Shown one piece after another: positions 17,485-26,277 of a stretch of DNA of 38,894 nt. The notes under the pieces were generated by a model. That model worked only from the letters and a program-made list of their open reading frames with translations. It ran no database searches and was not told the DNA's origin. Made by a program: the position numbers and the translations under genes. The stretch is from an uncultured Oligoflexia bacterium. Lineage in GTDB: Bacteria > Bdellovibrionota > Bacteriovoracia > Bacteriovoracales > Bacteriovoracaceae. Positions within the stretch are counted from its first letter, which is position 1. Each line of letters starts with the position of its first letter. The DNA lies in assembly GCA_950061135.1 (NCBI GenBank), contig CATLVU010000010.1, forward strand, positions 1 to 38,894. The letters are read 5' to 3'.

Positions 17485-18360
17485 TTAACGAACCTCTTGT
17501 TCCAGAACACGCTTTTGGGAAGCAAAAATAGGATTTGCCGCCTTTTCAGGTGTACTTAATTCATCGGTTAGCTTTTTAACTACTTTAAGAATGTTTTTAT
17601 GCAGGTCATTTTTTCCGCCCTTAGCAAAAAACAAACTATCAAACTTACCTCGTTGTGTATTTAAACGCTCTATTCCCCCTAGTAAAACAGTTCTCCCTCC
17701 AAGGAAGCTTTCAACTGTTTCACTAATAGTGCTTACGACTTTATTAAACTGAGAATATGTCTCGTATTTATTAACAATTAAGTGATTCTCAGTAACTCCA
17801 TACTTATTTCTGAGTATTTTAATCAGGGAGTAAGTGTCTGTGATTGAAGATCTATCAGGATTAACAACCATGATTCTCTTGTCGCAATAAGCATTCAAAA
17901 CCAGACATTCTTTTTGAAGTCCCGCAGGGCAATCTAATAAAACATAATCATATTCATTTTCATGCTCATTCAATATATCAATTATTATTTCTTCAATTTT
18001 TAAACTTGAATCAAAAAGTTCTAAGCAGCCATTACTTGCAGAAAGTAAATGAAACCTTCCATCTTTATATAAACAGTCATCAAATGAACTCTGGGCCGTC
18101 ACCAAAGAGTAAAACTTATTCTCAATCGGTAAACCAAGCTTTATTGCAGTATTCGATAAATTTGTATCACAATCAATTAATAATACCTTGTAACCTTGAT
18201 CTACTAATTCTCGAGATAGCTTTAAAGAGATCGATGTTTTTCCAACACCTCCCTTTCCACCTGTAATCGAAATAGTTTGAGCTTTTGACGATGTTAATTT
18301 TTTATCATCCGGTGCCGCTTCTGAATTGTACGAAAATAACCATTCGCTAGTTTTATGCAT
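17485..18360 (-). CDS. flhG: FlhG/FleN MinD-like ATPase, flagellar number regulator
   Basis: FlhG is a ParA/MinD-type ATPase that limits flagellar number and works with FlhF and C-ring proteins. It has the deviant Walker A KGGVGKT at 36-42, the DCDTNLSNT switch and the Walker B-like YDYVLLDCPAG. A C-terminal amphipathic stretch may bind the membrane. The 291-residue length is typical. The N-terminal 25 residues, however, contain no DQAxxLR motif, the helix that stimulates FlhF GTP hydrolysis in Bacillus/Geobacillus and Vibrio proteins; FleN of Pseudomonas also lacks it. The ATPase motifs look intact, unlike the GTPase motifs of the FlhF encoded 50 bases upstream. Confidence 0.92.
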   Translation of the reverse strand: MHKTSEWLFSYNSEAAPDDKKLTSSKAQTISITGGKGGVGKTSISLKLSRELVDQGYKVLLIDCDTNLSNTAIKLGLPIENKFYSLVTAQSSFDDCLYKDGRFHLLSASNGCLELFDSSLKIEEIIIDILNEHENEYDYVLLDCPAGLQKECLVLNAYCDKRIMVVNPDRSSITDTYSLIKILRNKYGVTENHLIVNKYETYSQFNKVVSTISETVESFLGGRTVLLGGIERLNTQRGKFDSLFFAKGGKNDLHKNILKVVKKLTDELSTPEKAANPIFASQKRVLEQEVR

Positions 18361-18410
18361 AACTTCCTGTCCTCACATCTCCAACATCCTGTCAGAGTTT
18401 TTTATATTAA

Positions 18411-19796
18411 CTAGAGATCAAACATCTCACATAAAAGTCTTTCTGCAGATGCTCCTTCAATATCATCTGGCGCTGTATAACCTGTTCCAAAGAACTTCAA
18501 AGGCGTATCATTATAATCAAAATGTAAATTAATTATCGATCCGAAACTTACGCATTGGTCGATGTAATTTATAATAACACCATCAACAAAGTTTTTGTAC
18601 TTGGAAAGAATTTTGCGGTTATATTTTTCCTCTTGAATTGCTGATATATTAACCAAAAATTCGATTTCTTCATATGATCTTTTAAGTGTCTCAATGAATT
18701 TTTTTGACTCGTCTGATTCTTTGAAGCGAAGTTTTAAATCAACAACAATTTTTTTACCCGCAGCATACGACTTTCTGATCTGGGCCATTAATTCTGATAA
18801 TGTACTCGTATTAAACACTTCCAAATTATAAAGCTTAGACGCCAAACTTTCATCTTCAAAAAGTTTATCTTCTCTAAAACAGATCACATGCGCATTTTCT
18901 TGCAGTATTGCCATTTTAACCGCCATACTTGATTGCCCAGTAGAACTCTCAGAAAGTAAAACAGTTATGAAGCCATCTTCAACTTCAGAAAATTTAGCTC
19001 TTTCAGTATTAATATGTTCATTTAGCTCTCTTAGGATAAAGTCATTCACTAAATCAGAACTCTCTAGATCATGTTCACTGAGTTCGAACTGCATTTTCTT
19101 CACAATATTACTGATTATTTTTTCTGAAATATCTAATGATCTTAAAGTACTTTTCGCAAAGGCCATTCCTTTAGGCTCTCTTTGTGAAACATTTTCATGT
19201 GTGAGTTTCTCTGTTAGCTCAAAAAGCTTTTTTTCTAAGACATCAATTTGAATACTCTGTTTTTGTACTAAAGATTCTAATTGCTTGTTATTTTGAACCA
19301 AGTTATCCACACGGCCATCAGAGAAATTCTGAGAAGATTCAGGCTCTTGAATATAACTTCTTTCTTGAAAAGTGCTTTTCTCTTCAATTTGCGGCTCTTC
19401 TGCATCATTTAAGAAATCATCTAGAGAACTTTTGATTTTTTCAGAAGTTTTAGAAACAGTATTAACAACCTTATTCAAACCTAAATTACCATAACCTGCA
19501 GCAGGCTTTTTAGACTGAAAATGATCGTACTCATTTATCATATGATTGATACTTGCAGCTGGTGCTTTATAAAAATTTTCTTTTTGGTTATTATCCATAA
19601 CTCTATCCACCTTTGCTTTTTTGATATAATTTTGCTCTGAGATCGCAGCGGTGATTTCAATTTTACTCTTTTTAAAAGCACCTTTAAGACCATTATTAGT
19701 AATCGTCTTAAGTATAATTGCATCAGGGCCCAGCTCTGACTTAACTTTTTTTAATGCCTCATCTAAAGATTCACCTTCAAACTTTCTTACATACAT
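18411..19796 (-). CDS. flhF: FlhF homologue with degenerate SRP-type GTPase domain
   Basis: FlhF is the SRP-family GTPase that places and numbers flagella. This 461-residue protein has the family N-terminus (MYVRKFEGESLDEALKKVK then LGPDAIILKT), a charged linker with a coiled coil near 165-200, an N-domain, and the C-terminal landmark TGYTAPDDIEGASAERL at 438-454. The G motifs are gone. The P-loop expected as GPTGVGKT reads SESSTGQS (282-289), losing the lysine. The usual DTAGR is DLKLR (353-357), the TKLDE guanine-recognition motif is NYIDQ (410-414), and the DTYR switch is absent. The frame is intact throughout and sits between flhA and flhG, so it is a maintained protein, not a pseudogene. 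GTP binding and hydrolysis are unlikely; a scaffold role is inferred. Confidence 0.87.
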   Translation of the reverse strand: MYVRKFEGESLDEALKKVKSELGPDAIILKTITNNGLKGAFKKSKIEITAAISEQNYIKKAKVDRVMDNNQKENFYKAPAASINHMINEYDHFQSKKPAAGYGNLGLNKVVNTVSKTSEKIKSSLDDFLNDAEEPQIEEKSTFQERSYIQEPESSQNFSDGRVDNLVQNNKQLESLVQKQSIQIDVLEKKLFELTEKLTHENVSQREPKGMAFAKSTLRSLDISEKIISNIVKKMQFELSEHDLESSDLVNDFILRELNEHINTERAKFSEVEDGFITVLLSESSTGQSSMAVKMAILQENAHVICFREDKLFEDESLASKLYNLEVFNTSTLSELMAQIRKSYAAGKKIVVDLKLRFKESDESKKFIETLKRSYEEIEFLVNISAIQEEKYNRKILSKYKNFVDGVIINYIDQCVSFGSIINLHFDYNDTPLKFFGTGYTAPDDIEGASAERLLCEMFDL

Positions 19797-19799
19797 GGT

Positions 19800-21866
19800 C
19801 TACACCCTAACCGTTCCTAACGATCTAATATTAACCTCGGGACTAAGTTCATTGTGACTTATTACCACGAGGTTCGGAATAAATTTTTCTGTTAACTTTT
19901 TAAAATGACGACGAATAACTGGTGAGCACAGAACAACCATTTTTTCTCCCATATTCGTTGCCTCTTCAATTCTCTCATTTAAACTCGCCAAAATTGTTTG
20001 TGTAATTTTTGGATCAAGAGATAATTCTTGTCCCTTTTCTGTTTGAATAAGATTTTGGGCCAAGGATTCTTCTATAGCGCGATCAAGTGTAAATAAAGGA
20101 ACATCTCCTTCTTCACTTTTAACTTTTTCAGTAATTGTTCTATATAAAGATTCTCTAGCCATTTCTGTTAAACTATCCGGGTCCTTTATTATTGTACCAT
20201 TGTCAGCAAGTGTTTCAAGGATCGTGCGCATATCTCTAATAGAAACTGACTCTCTGAGTAGGTTTTGTAGTACTCTTAAAACCGAGCCTAGAGGTAGGAT
20301 GTCAGGAATAAGGTCATCTACGACTTTTGGATATTCTTGTTTTATATTATCAAGTACACCAACAAGTTCTTGTCTCCCAAATAAACTATGAATATTAGTT
20401 TTAAGAACTTCAGTTAAATGAGTTGCAATAATAGTTGATAGGTCCACTACTGTATAACCGTTATATTGAGCGTCCTCTTTAGAGTCTTCATTTATCCAAA
20501 CTGCATCAAGTCCAAATACAGGCTCTTTACCAGGGATTCCTTCAATCTCTTCAATAACTGTTCCTGGGTCCATAGCTAAAAAGTGATCTGGCATTAATTC
20601 TGATCTTGCAACATCAATACCTTTAATTTTAATTGCATACTCACCAGGCTTTAATTCAAGATTATCTCTAATTCTTACTGAAGGAATAATTACTCCCCAG
20701 TCTGTCACAAATTGCTTTCTTATATGACTAATTCTTTCTAATAAGTCTCCACTTTGATCGCTATCAACAATATTAACTAGTCCATAGCCTACTTCGAGCT
20801 CTACTAGTTCTAAATTTAAAAGCTCTTCTAAGTTTTCGCCTTTTTCCTTTTTTTCTTCAATTGCTTCAATACTTTCTGCTCGTTTATCTTCTTCAGTTTT
20901 TCTCTCAATTCTAAAAGCTATAAAAGCGAGCGAGGATGCAATAATTACAAATGGAAGAACAGGAAATCCCGGAATCAGAGCAAATAAAAACAATACTGAT
21001 GCTGCAATATAAAGGGCTTTTGGATTAACTGAAAACTGCTGTCCTAATTGCTGGCTTAGTCCTTTTTCATTAGTGTTTCTAGTCGCGATAATACCTGCAG
21101 CTGTAGAAATAATTAGTGCCGGTATCTGAGCAATTAATCCATCACCAACTGTTAATAATGTGAAAACTTCAGTCGCCTGAGCAAAAGAGAGATCGTTTTG
21201 GGCCATACCGATAATAATCCCTGCAATAATATTAACTACAGTAATTAAGATACCAGCTATAGCATCCCCTCTAACGAATTTACTCGCACCATCCATCGAC
21301 CCGTAAAAATCAGCTTCTTGAGCAACTTCCTCTCGCCTTGTTTTCGCCTGAGATTCATTTATAAGTCCAGCATTCAAATCAGCATCGATTGCCATTTGTT
21401 TTCCGGGCATTGCATCTAATGTAAATCTAGCTGCAACCTCAGCTACTCGTCCAGCACCCTTGGTAATAACAATAAAGTTTATGATGACAAAAATAATGAA
21501 GATGATAATACCTACCGCAAAGTTTCCACCAACAACATATTGCCCAAAGGCTTGAATAATATCACCCGCAGCGCTTGAACCTTCAGTCCCTCCTCGAATT
21601 AAAATATTTCTAGTAGAAGCAACGTTTAGTGAAAGTCTAAATAATGTGGCAACTAATAAAACAGAAGGAAAGGTACTAAAGTCGAGAGGTTTTTTTATGT
21701 AAACACTAATTAGTAATATTGTGATAGAACCAGCAAGAGTAAGCGCAATAAATAAATCCATCATAAATGGACTTATTGGAACAATCATTACTCCAAGAGT
21801 AAGTATTAACCCAAAAGCTACTGCGAGGTCTGCGTTCTTTGAAAAATCTTTAAGCCGGTCTAGCAT
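19800..21866 (-). CDS. flhA: Flagellar export gate protein FlhA
   Basis: FlhA is the main membrane component of the flagellar type III export gate; its ring of cytosolic domains binds substrate-chaperone complexes. The 688-residue length matches E. coli (692). The first half has about eight membrane helices with the conserved FHIPEP-family stretches SVLLVATLFRLSLNVASTRN and GAGRVAEVAARFTLDAMPGK. The second half is the cytosolic domain, with the typical GEYAIKIKG near 410 and the closing RRHFKKLTEKFIPNLVVISH followed by PEVNIRSLG. The ATG has AGGA six bases upstream. It follows flhB by nine bases and its stop lies three bases before the flhF ATG. Confidence 0.98.
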   Translation of the reverse strand: MLDRLKDFSKNADLAVAFGLILTLGVMIVPISPFMMDLFIALTLAGSITILLISVYIKKPLDFSTFPSVLLVATLFRLSLNVASTRNILIRGGTEGSSAAGDIIQAFGQYVVGGNFAVGIIIFIIFVIINFIVITKGAGRVAEVAARFTLDAMPGKQMAIDADLNAGLINESQAKTRREEVAQEADFYGSMDGASKFVRGDAIAGILITVVNIIAGIIIGMAQNDLSFAQATEVFTLLTVGDGLIAQIPALIISTAAGIIATRNTNEKGLSQQLGQQFSVNPKALYIAASVLFLFALIPGFPVLPFVIIASSLAFIAFRIERKTEEDKRAESIEAIEEKKEKGENLEELLNLELVELEVGYGLVNIVDSDQSGDLLERISHIRKQFVTDWGVIIPSVRIRDNLELKPGEYAIKIKGIDVARSELMPDHFLAMDPGTVIEEIEGIPGKEPVFGLDAVWINEDSKEDAQYNGYTVVDLSTIIATHLTEVLKTNIHSLFGRQELVGVLDNIKQEYPKVVDDLIPDILPLGSVLRVLQNLLRESVSIRDMRTILETLADNGTIIKDPDSLTEMARESLYRTITEKVKSEEGDVPLFTLDRAIEESLAQNLIQTEKGQELSLDPKITQTILASLNERIEEATNMGEKMVVLCSPVIRRHFKKLTEKFIPNLVVISHNELSPEVNIRSLGTVRV

Positions 21867-21875
21867 AAATCATCC

Positions 21876-22949
21876 TTAACTTACTGCCTTCTTTTTTTTC
21901 TTTAGTTTATAAACAAAAGCTAAAATTTCGGCGACTGCCTTATACAAAGTTCGAGGGACTCCTTCCCCCACTTTTACTGTTTTATAAATTGCACGAGCTA
22001 ATGGCACGTTTTCAACAATCGGAATATCATGCTCTTTTGCAATTTCGCGAATCCTCAGAGCTAAGTGGTCCTGCCCCTTACCTATAACCTGAGGAGCAAT
22101 CATCGTCTCATTATCATATCGTATAACAATACTTATATGTGTTGGGTTTGTAACAATTACATCCGCTTTAGGTATATCTGAGATCATTCTTTTTTGAGAC
22201 ATTTCTCGTTGAATAGCACGAATCTTTTGCTTTACTTCAGGATTCCCTTCTTTTTGCTTTAACTCTTCTTTTACTTGCTGTTTACTCATTCTCAGTTTTT
22301 GTTTATAAGCGTATTTTTCCCAAGCAAAGTCACCGACAGCAACAATTGCTAATCCAATAAAAATTGCAGCTGCAAGTTTAAAAGCAAACAACTTTCCATA
22401 ACCGATGGCCTGAGCCGCATCTGTATGTAAAAAACCTGTAAAGCTTGATAGGTTTTCATTTAGAATCATATAAGTTACGACAAGAACGATACTAAACTTA
22501 AATAAACCTTTAATGACTTCAACAATTGCTTTTTTAGAAAAAATTCTTTTAAGACCTGAAAGAGGGTTTATTCTATCAAGTTTTAATTCTAAAACTTCAG
22601 GAGAAAATAAAATTCCAACTTGCATAATTTGAGATAAAATTCCCAAGCATGCAGAAGTAATGAACACAGGCGCAACTGCTTTTGCTCCCATGAATAAAGT
22701 CTCCTTCAATATTCTTTGTCCCATCTCTTCTGTATAGGCTTTTTTTATTTCCAAGGAATACAACCACTCCATATACTCAGTTAATAATTCAAAAATATAA
22801 ATACTCGATAAAATTAATACCGAAAACGTTCCCGTTAATATAAGAACGCTACTCAGCTCTTTGGAAGCCGCAACATCACCTTTTTTTCTCGCCTCATCTA
22901 TACGATGTTGGGAGGGCTCTTCTGTTTTTTCGCCAGAATCATCGGCCAT
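21876..22949 (-). CDS. flhB: Flagellar export switch protein FlhB
   Basis: FlhB switches the export apparatus from rod/hook to filament substrates. The 357-residue protein starts with the family signature GEKTEEPSQHRIDEARKKGD. It has four membrane helices (about 30-215) and then a cytosolic domain with the self-cleaving NPTH motif in VIVTNPTHISIVIRY at about 265-270. The C-terminal tail beyond VPLARAIYK is short and lysine-rich. The ATG has a GGAT ribosome site. It lies nine bases after fliR and nine before flhA, in the middle of the export-gate block. Confidence 0.98.
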   Translation of the reverse strand: MADDSGEKTEEPSQHRIDEARKKGDVAASKELSSVLILTGTFSVLILSSIYIFELLTEYMEWLYSLEIKKAYTEEMGQRILKETLFMGAKAVAPVFITSACLGILSQIMQVGILFSPEVLELKLDRINPLSGLKRIFSKKAIVEVIKGLFKFSIVLVVTYMILNENLSSFTGFLHTDAAQAIGYGKLFAFKLAAAIFIGLAIVAVGDFAWEKYAYKQKLRMSKQQVKEELKQKEGNPEVKQKIRAIQREMSQKRMISDIPKADVIVTNPTHISIVIRYDNETMIAPQVIGKGQDHLALRIREIAKEHDIPIVENVPLARAIYKTVKVGEGVPRTLYKAVAEILAFVYKLKKKKKAVS

Positions 22950-22958
22950 TAATTATCC

Positions 22959-23738
22959 TTATATTACAAACTGGAACCAATCGCCCAGTCTCTCTACATA
23001 CATTTGATAAGCAACATGAAAAAATTCTTCTGAAATTGCAAAAAAGATTAACAACCCAATTCCAATACTCACAACGAAACTCACCATAATAATATTCATT
23101 TGAGGAATCGTTCTCGCCACAATTCCCATAACCATATTTAGAAGTAGATTTGAAAATAAGATCGGAGTCGAAAGCAATAATGCTGCCTCAAAAGCTCCTT
23201 TAAAAAAAGAATGATAAAAGACATGAATGCTTGAGAATTTATCCATACTTAATAAAGAGATACTAAAAAAAGAATTTAATACTCCCTTAAACATTGGTAA
23301 TAAAGCCCCTGTTGAAATAATCATAATGACAATTGTCCATTGAATTATTCTCTCAATCGGACCGACTCTTGTCTCAAAGGTAGGATCAAAGTAACTAACA
23401 GAAGCAAAACCTATTTGCTGTGTAATGACAGCACCAGCAGCAACAAAAAGATTCATGATTGATTTAACTAAAAAGCCAATAAACAATCCTGTTAGAGCAT
23501 AGTAAATAGTTAGGTACCAAAAATTCTCAATACCAACCATAGCAATATCTTTCAAAATCGGAGCACTTACATAAGGAAAAAAAGCATAAGTAATTACCAG
23601 AGAGCCTAAAACTTTAACCATTGAAGGAACGCTAGTATTATCAAAGATCGGCAGTTGAAACAATACAGTTATCCATCTTGTGAATCCAAGCCAGAATGCA
23701 ATAAGCATTGAATAATCTGTAACGTTTACATTTATCAT
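22959..23738 (-). CDS. fliR: Flagellar export gate protein FliR
   Basis: FliR, with FliP and FliQ, forms the helical export channel under the basal body. The 259-residue protein has about six hydrophobic helices and the FliR-type patterns FWLGFTRWITVLFQLPIF at the N-terminus and GLFIGFLVKSIMNLFVAAG, followed by QQIGFAS. Its ATG overlaps the fliQ stop by four bases (ATGA), the usual tight coupling for channel subunits made in fixed ratio. Confidence 0.96.
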   Translation of the reverse strand: MINVNVTDYSMLIAFWLGFTRWITVLFQLPIFDNTSVPSMVKVLGSLVITYAFFPYVSAPILKDIAMVGIENFWYLTIYYALTGLFIGFLVKSIMNLFVAAGAVITQQIGFASVSYFDPTFETRVGPIERIIQWTIVIMIISTGALLPMFKGVLNSFFSISLLSMDKFSSIHVFYHSFFKGAFEAALLLSTPILFSNLLLNMVMGIVARTIPQMNIIMVSFVVSIGIGLLIFFAISEEFFHVAYQMYVERLGDWFQFVI

Positions 23739-24010
23739 CTATTCATCACCATCCTTGGGATATTAACGTATAAATCATGAGTAAAAGATGTGATTGTTTC
23801 CATCATCCATGGGCTTAATAAAACCATTGCAATAACGATAACTAAAATCTTAGGAATAAATGAAAGTGTTTGCTCGTTGATTTGAGTTACTGCTTGAAAT
23901 AGTGAAACAGCGATACCGACAAACAAGGCACCCAGTAGCATTGGAGCTGCTAACATTAATGTAACTTTTACTGCTTGGTTTGTAACTTCTAATACAAAGC
24001 CATTATCCAT
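23735..24010 (-). CDS. fliQ: Flagellar export gate protein FliQ
   Basis: FliQ is a two-helix subunit of the export channel. The 91-residue length is typical. Helix one carries the family pattern VTLMLAAPMLLGALFVGIAV, then SLFQAVTQINEQTLSFIPKI is the most conserved linker of the family, and helix two is VIAMVLLSPWMMETI. The ATG is preceded by a GGAG ribosome site. It overlaps fliR by four bases and follows fliP by 11. Confidence 0.97.
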   Translation of the reverse strand: MDNGFVLEVTNQAVKVTLMLAAPMLLGALFVGIAVSLFQAVTQINEQTLSFIPKILVIVIAMVLLSPWMMETITSFTHDLYVNIPRMVMNR

Positions 24011-24021
24011 AAACTCTCCTG

Positions 24022-24771
24022 CTAGTTAAATGACCTAAGAATAGATCCTGTTACTAATTGCCATCCATCAACAAGGACAAATAATAATAATTTAAAAGGT
24101 AGTGAAATAATTACTGGAGGTAACATCATCATCCCCATTGCCATCAACACAGAGGCAACAACCATATCTAAAATTAAAAATGGTATATATAATAAAAATC
24201 CAATTTGAAATGCTGTCTTGAGTTCACTTATTACAAAAGCAGGAATTAAAAAGTGTAGTGGAACATCTTGAATCGTTTGCGGAGCTGCTTCTCCTGTCAC
24301 ATCATAAAAAAGTGCAATATCAGCCTTTCTAACTTGGGCTTCCATAAATACTCGAAGCTCTTTTTCTGCAACATCCATCGCTTGGGTTGTTGAGATTGCT
24401 TTGTCTAAATAAGGAGTAATCGAATTATTATAAATATTTTTACCAGTCGGCATCATTACAAAAACAGACAAAAATAGAGCAAGGCCGATTAATAATTGAT
24501 TTGGCGGCATACTTTGAGTACCTATTGCCTGCCTCATAAAGGAGAGAACTACAATAATTCTGGTAAAAGATGTACACAAAATAATAAAAGCAGGAGCAAG
24601 AGACAGAACAGTAAACAGTCCTAACACCTTTATAGTATCTACAAAGTCTGTTCCTTGGCCGAAGTTCACACTAAGCCCCGGAAGATTTAAATTATTCGCA
24701 CTTTGAGCAATTGCAAGCGAAGGTAGAAGAACTGTAAAAAATAAACCAAGTTTTAATAATGCTCGCATCAT
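24022..24771 (-). CDS. fliP: Flagellar export gate protein FliP
   Basis: FliP forms the pentameric core of the export channel. The 249-residue protein has a cleavable signal peptide (ending near SLAIA, about residue 21), as in most FliPs. Conserved blocks follow: CTSFTRIIVVLSFMRQAIGT, then PPNQLLIGLALFLSVFVM, the FMEAQVRKADIALF loop, and the C-terminal DMVVASVLMAMGMMMLPPV with KLLLFVLVDGW. The start ATG has AAGG just upstream and lies five bases after fliO. No unusual residues noted. Confidence 0.98.
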   Translation of the reverse strand: MMRALLKLGLFFTVLLPSLAIAQSANNLNLPGLSVNFGQGTDFVDTIKVLGLFTVLSLAPAFIILCTSFTRIIVVLSFMRQAIGTQSMPPNQLLIGLALFLSVFVMMPTGKNIYNNSITPYLDKAISTTQAMDVAEKELRVFMEAQVRKADIALFYDVTGEAAPQTIQDVPLHFLIPAFVISELKTAFQIGFLLYIPFLILDMVVASVLMAMGMMMLPPVIISLPFKLLLFVLVDGWQLVTGSILRSFN

Positions 24772-24776
24772 TGCCT

Positions 24777-25871
24777 TTATTGTAATTGTTTAAGTTTTTT
24801 TGCTTTTTGTTTTATCTGTTGAGAGAAAGTCACTTTCTCTTTTACATCTGAATAATTGGCCATTGCTGAACTTCTGTTTGATTGAGTAATATCTTCTTTT
24901 AATTGAATTCTACTCTCAAGCTCTGAGTCCACATCTGCAATATTTAAATTCGTATCAAAATTAGTTCCACTCAGACTTTTTTCTTCACTCTTAAACAGTC
25001 CTGCAGCATCTTTAATTTCTGAAATTGGATGAATTCCAGCATCAGTATTACTTACTAAAAATACTTGATTATGTGCTTTCACTAACATCAGGCTTTTTTT
25101 CGGACCAATATAAGTCTGACTAACTACTGATACTGCATCCGAGTTATGTAAAAATCCTAGCTTGCCTTTTTTTATGAAACCTTTTTTCATAAGACTTACA
25201 ACGCCATAAAAAAGAAGTAGAACCATTCCCAAAAAAGCTACGAACTTTCCTGCATATCCGACAAGAGAGAAATCTGATTCTTTTTTCGTTTCCGCTTTAT
25301 TTTCTAGGAATCCTTTTTTCTCAGTTTTTTGCTCAACAATCTTTTCTTGAGGTTGTACATCTTCTTTTTTGATATCAAGTAAACTATCTAGGTACTTCTC
25401 ATTTAAGTATTCTTTTTTCACGGGTTCATTTGATTCTGTTTTTTGAGTGTTCTTTTTTACAGCTGCAACAGCAGGTGCTTTGATTAAAACACGAGGAAAG
25501 GAAAGCTCTATTGCATTATCCTCTAACTTTAAAAAGACATTTGCTTGTTTTTTCTCAATATTAAAGGGTGATTTTACTTTTATTTCTACCGCTGAGTTAT
25601 TTTTCACTGCTGTAATCGTTGTGTCTAAATTATTAGCTGTAGAAAAATTAACTTTTTTAACTATCGGTGCATTGATACTCGCTCTTGGAATTTTAATTAA
25701 AATAGTATTCTTTTTAACCTGAAGCTCTGGAGTAGAAAGAAGCTTCTGATTAAATTTTAAAGTAACAATTCCTTTTTTTGATGATTTATTAAAAGCCACA
25801 TCCGACAGGACAGTCGCTCCAAAAACATTTTGAAAAAGAAATGATAAAACTAATGTTAATACTACTTTCAT
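24777..25871 (-). CDS. fliO: FliO with N-terminal AMIN-like periplasmic domain
   Basis: FliO helps FliP assemble into the export gate. At 364 residues this is far longer than enteric FliO (about 120). It begins with a signal peptide (cleaved after VFGA, residue 19). A beta-rich region at 20-130 resembles an AMIN domain, the fold that localises amidases and secretins to peptidoglycan (pattern VTLKFNQKL, ILIKIPRA, FLKLEDNAIELSFP). A Lys/Glu-rich linker leads to the single membrane helix at about 206-228. The cytosolic FliO domain (VSVVSQTYIGPKKSLMLVKA) and a basic tail follow. Position before fliP supports the call. The AMIN domain presumably contacts the cell wall around the basal body; that part is inference. 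Confidence 0.88.
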   Translation of the reverse strand: MKVVLTLVLSFLFQNVFGATVLSDVAFNKSSKKGIVTLKFNQKLLSTPELQVKKNTILIKIPRASINAPIVKKVNFSTANNLDTTITAVKNNSAVEIKVKSPFNIEKKQANVFLKLEDNAIELSFPRVLIKAPAVAAVKKNTQKTESNEPVKKEYLNEKYLDSLLDIKKEDVQPQEKIVEQKTEKKGFLENKAETKKESDFSLVGYAGKFVAFLGMVLLLFYGVVSLMKKGFIKKGKLGFLHNSDAVSVVSQTYIGPKKSLMLVKAHNQVFLVSNTDAGIHPISEIKDAAGLFKSEEKSLSGTNFDTNLNIADVDSELESRIQLKEDITQSNRSSAMANYSDVKEKVTFSQQIKQKAKKLKQLQ

Positions 25872-25879
25872 AATTATTC

Positions 25880-26266
25880 CTATTTTAAAGTCTCTATTCT
25901 CTCTAGTGGTGAAATGATATCTGTTAAACGAACTCCAAACTTTTCGTTTACAACCACAACCTCTCCTCGAGCGACTAACTTTCCATTTACAAGAACTTCA
26001 AGAGGCTCTCCAGCAAGTTTGTCTAGTTCTAAAACTGACCCTTGTCCTAATTGCAGTAAGTCTTTTATAACAACTTGAGCTCGACCAAGCTCAACGCTCA
26101 CTTTTAATGGGATATCTAAAATAAAGTCTAAGTTCTGAACTTTTAATTTATTAAGGGCATCATCCCCTGTTTTAATTTGATCTGCTAATTGTGAAATTGC
26201 ACTCTGTTGCTGATCATCTCCACCTGCTAACTCCGTTACGTTATTGTCTGGCGTATTTTCATCCAT
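25880..26266 (-). CDS. fliN: Flagellar C-ring protein FliN
   Basis: FliN forms the lower rim of the motor switch complex and helps dock export substrates. The 128-residue protein has a flexible acidic N-terminus and a C-terminal SpoA domain of about 75 residues, with the family signatures [34 protein letters not shown], then [20 protein letters not shown]. The ATG has GGAG six bases upstream and lies 11 bases after fliM. Confidence 0.98.
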   Translation of the reverse strand: MDENTPDNNVTELAGGDDQQQSAISQLADQIKTGDDALNKLKVQNLDFILDIPLKVSVELGRAQVVIKDLLQLGQGSVLELDKLAGEPLEVLVNGKLVARGEVVVVNEKFGVRLTDIISPLERIETLK

Positions 26267-26277
26267 TATCTACTCCT

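Noticed and set aside
18411-19796. flhF as a pseudogene
   Set aside because: The frame is uninterrupted over 461 codons, keeps family ends, and has normal spacing and a ribosome site within the operon; only GTPase motifs are lost.
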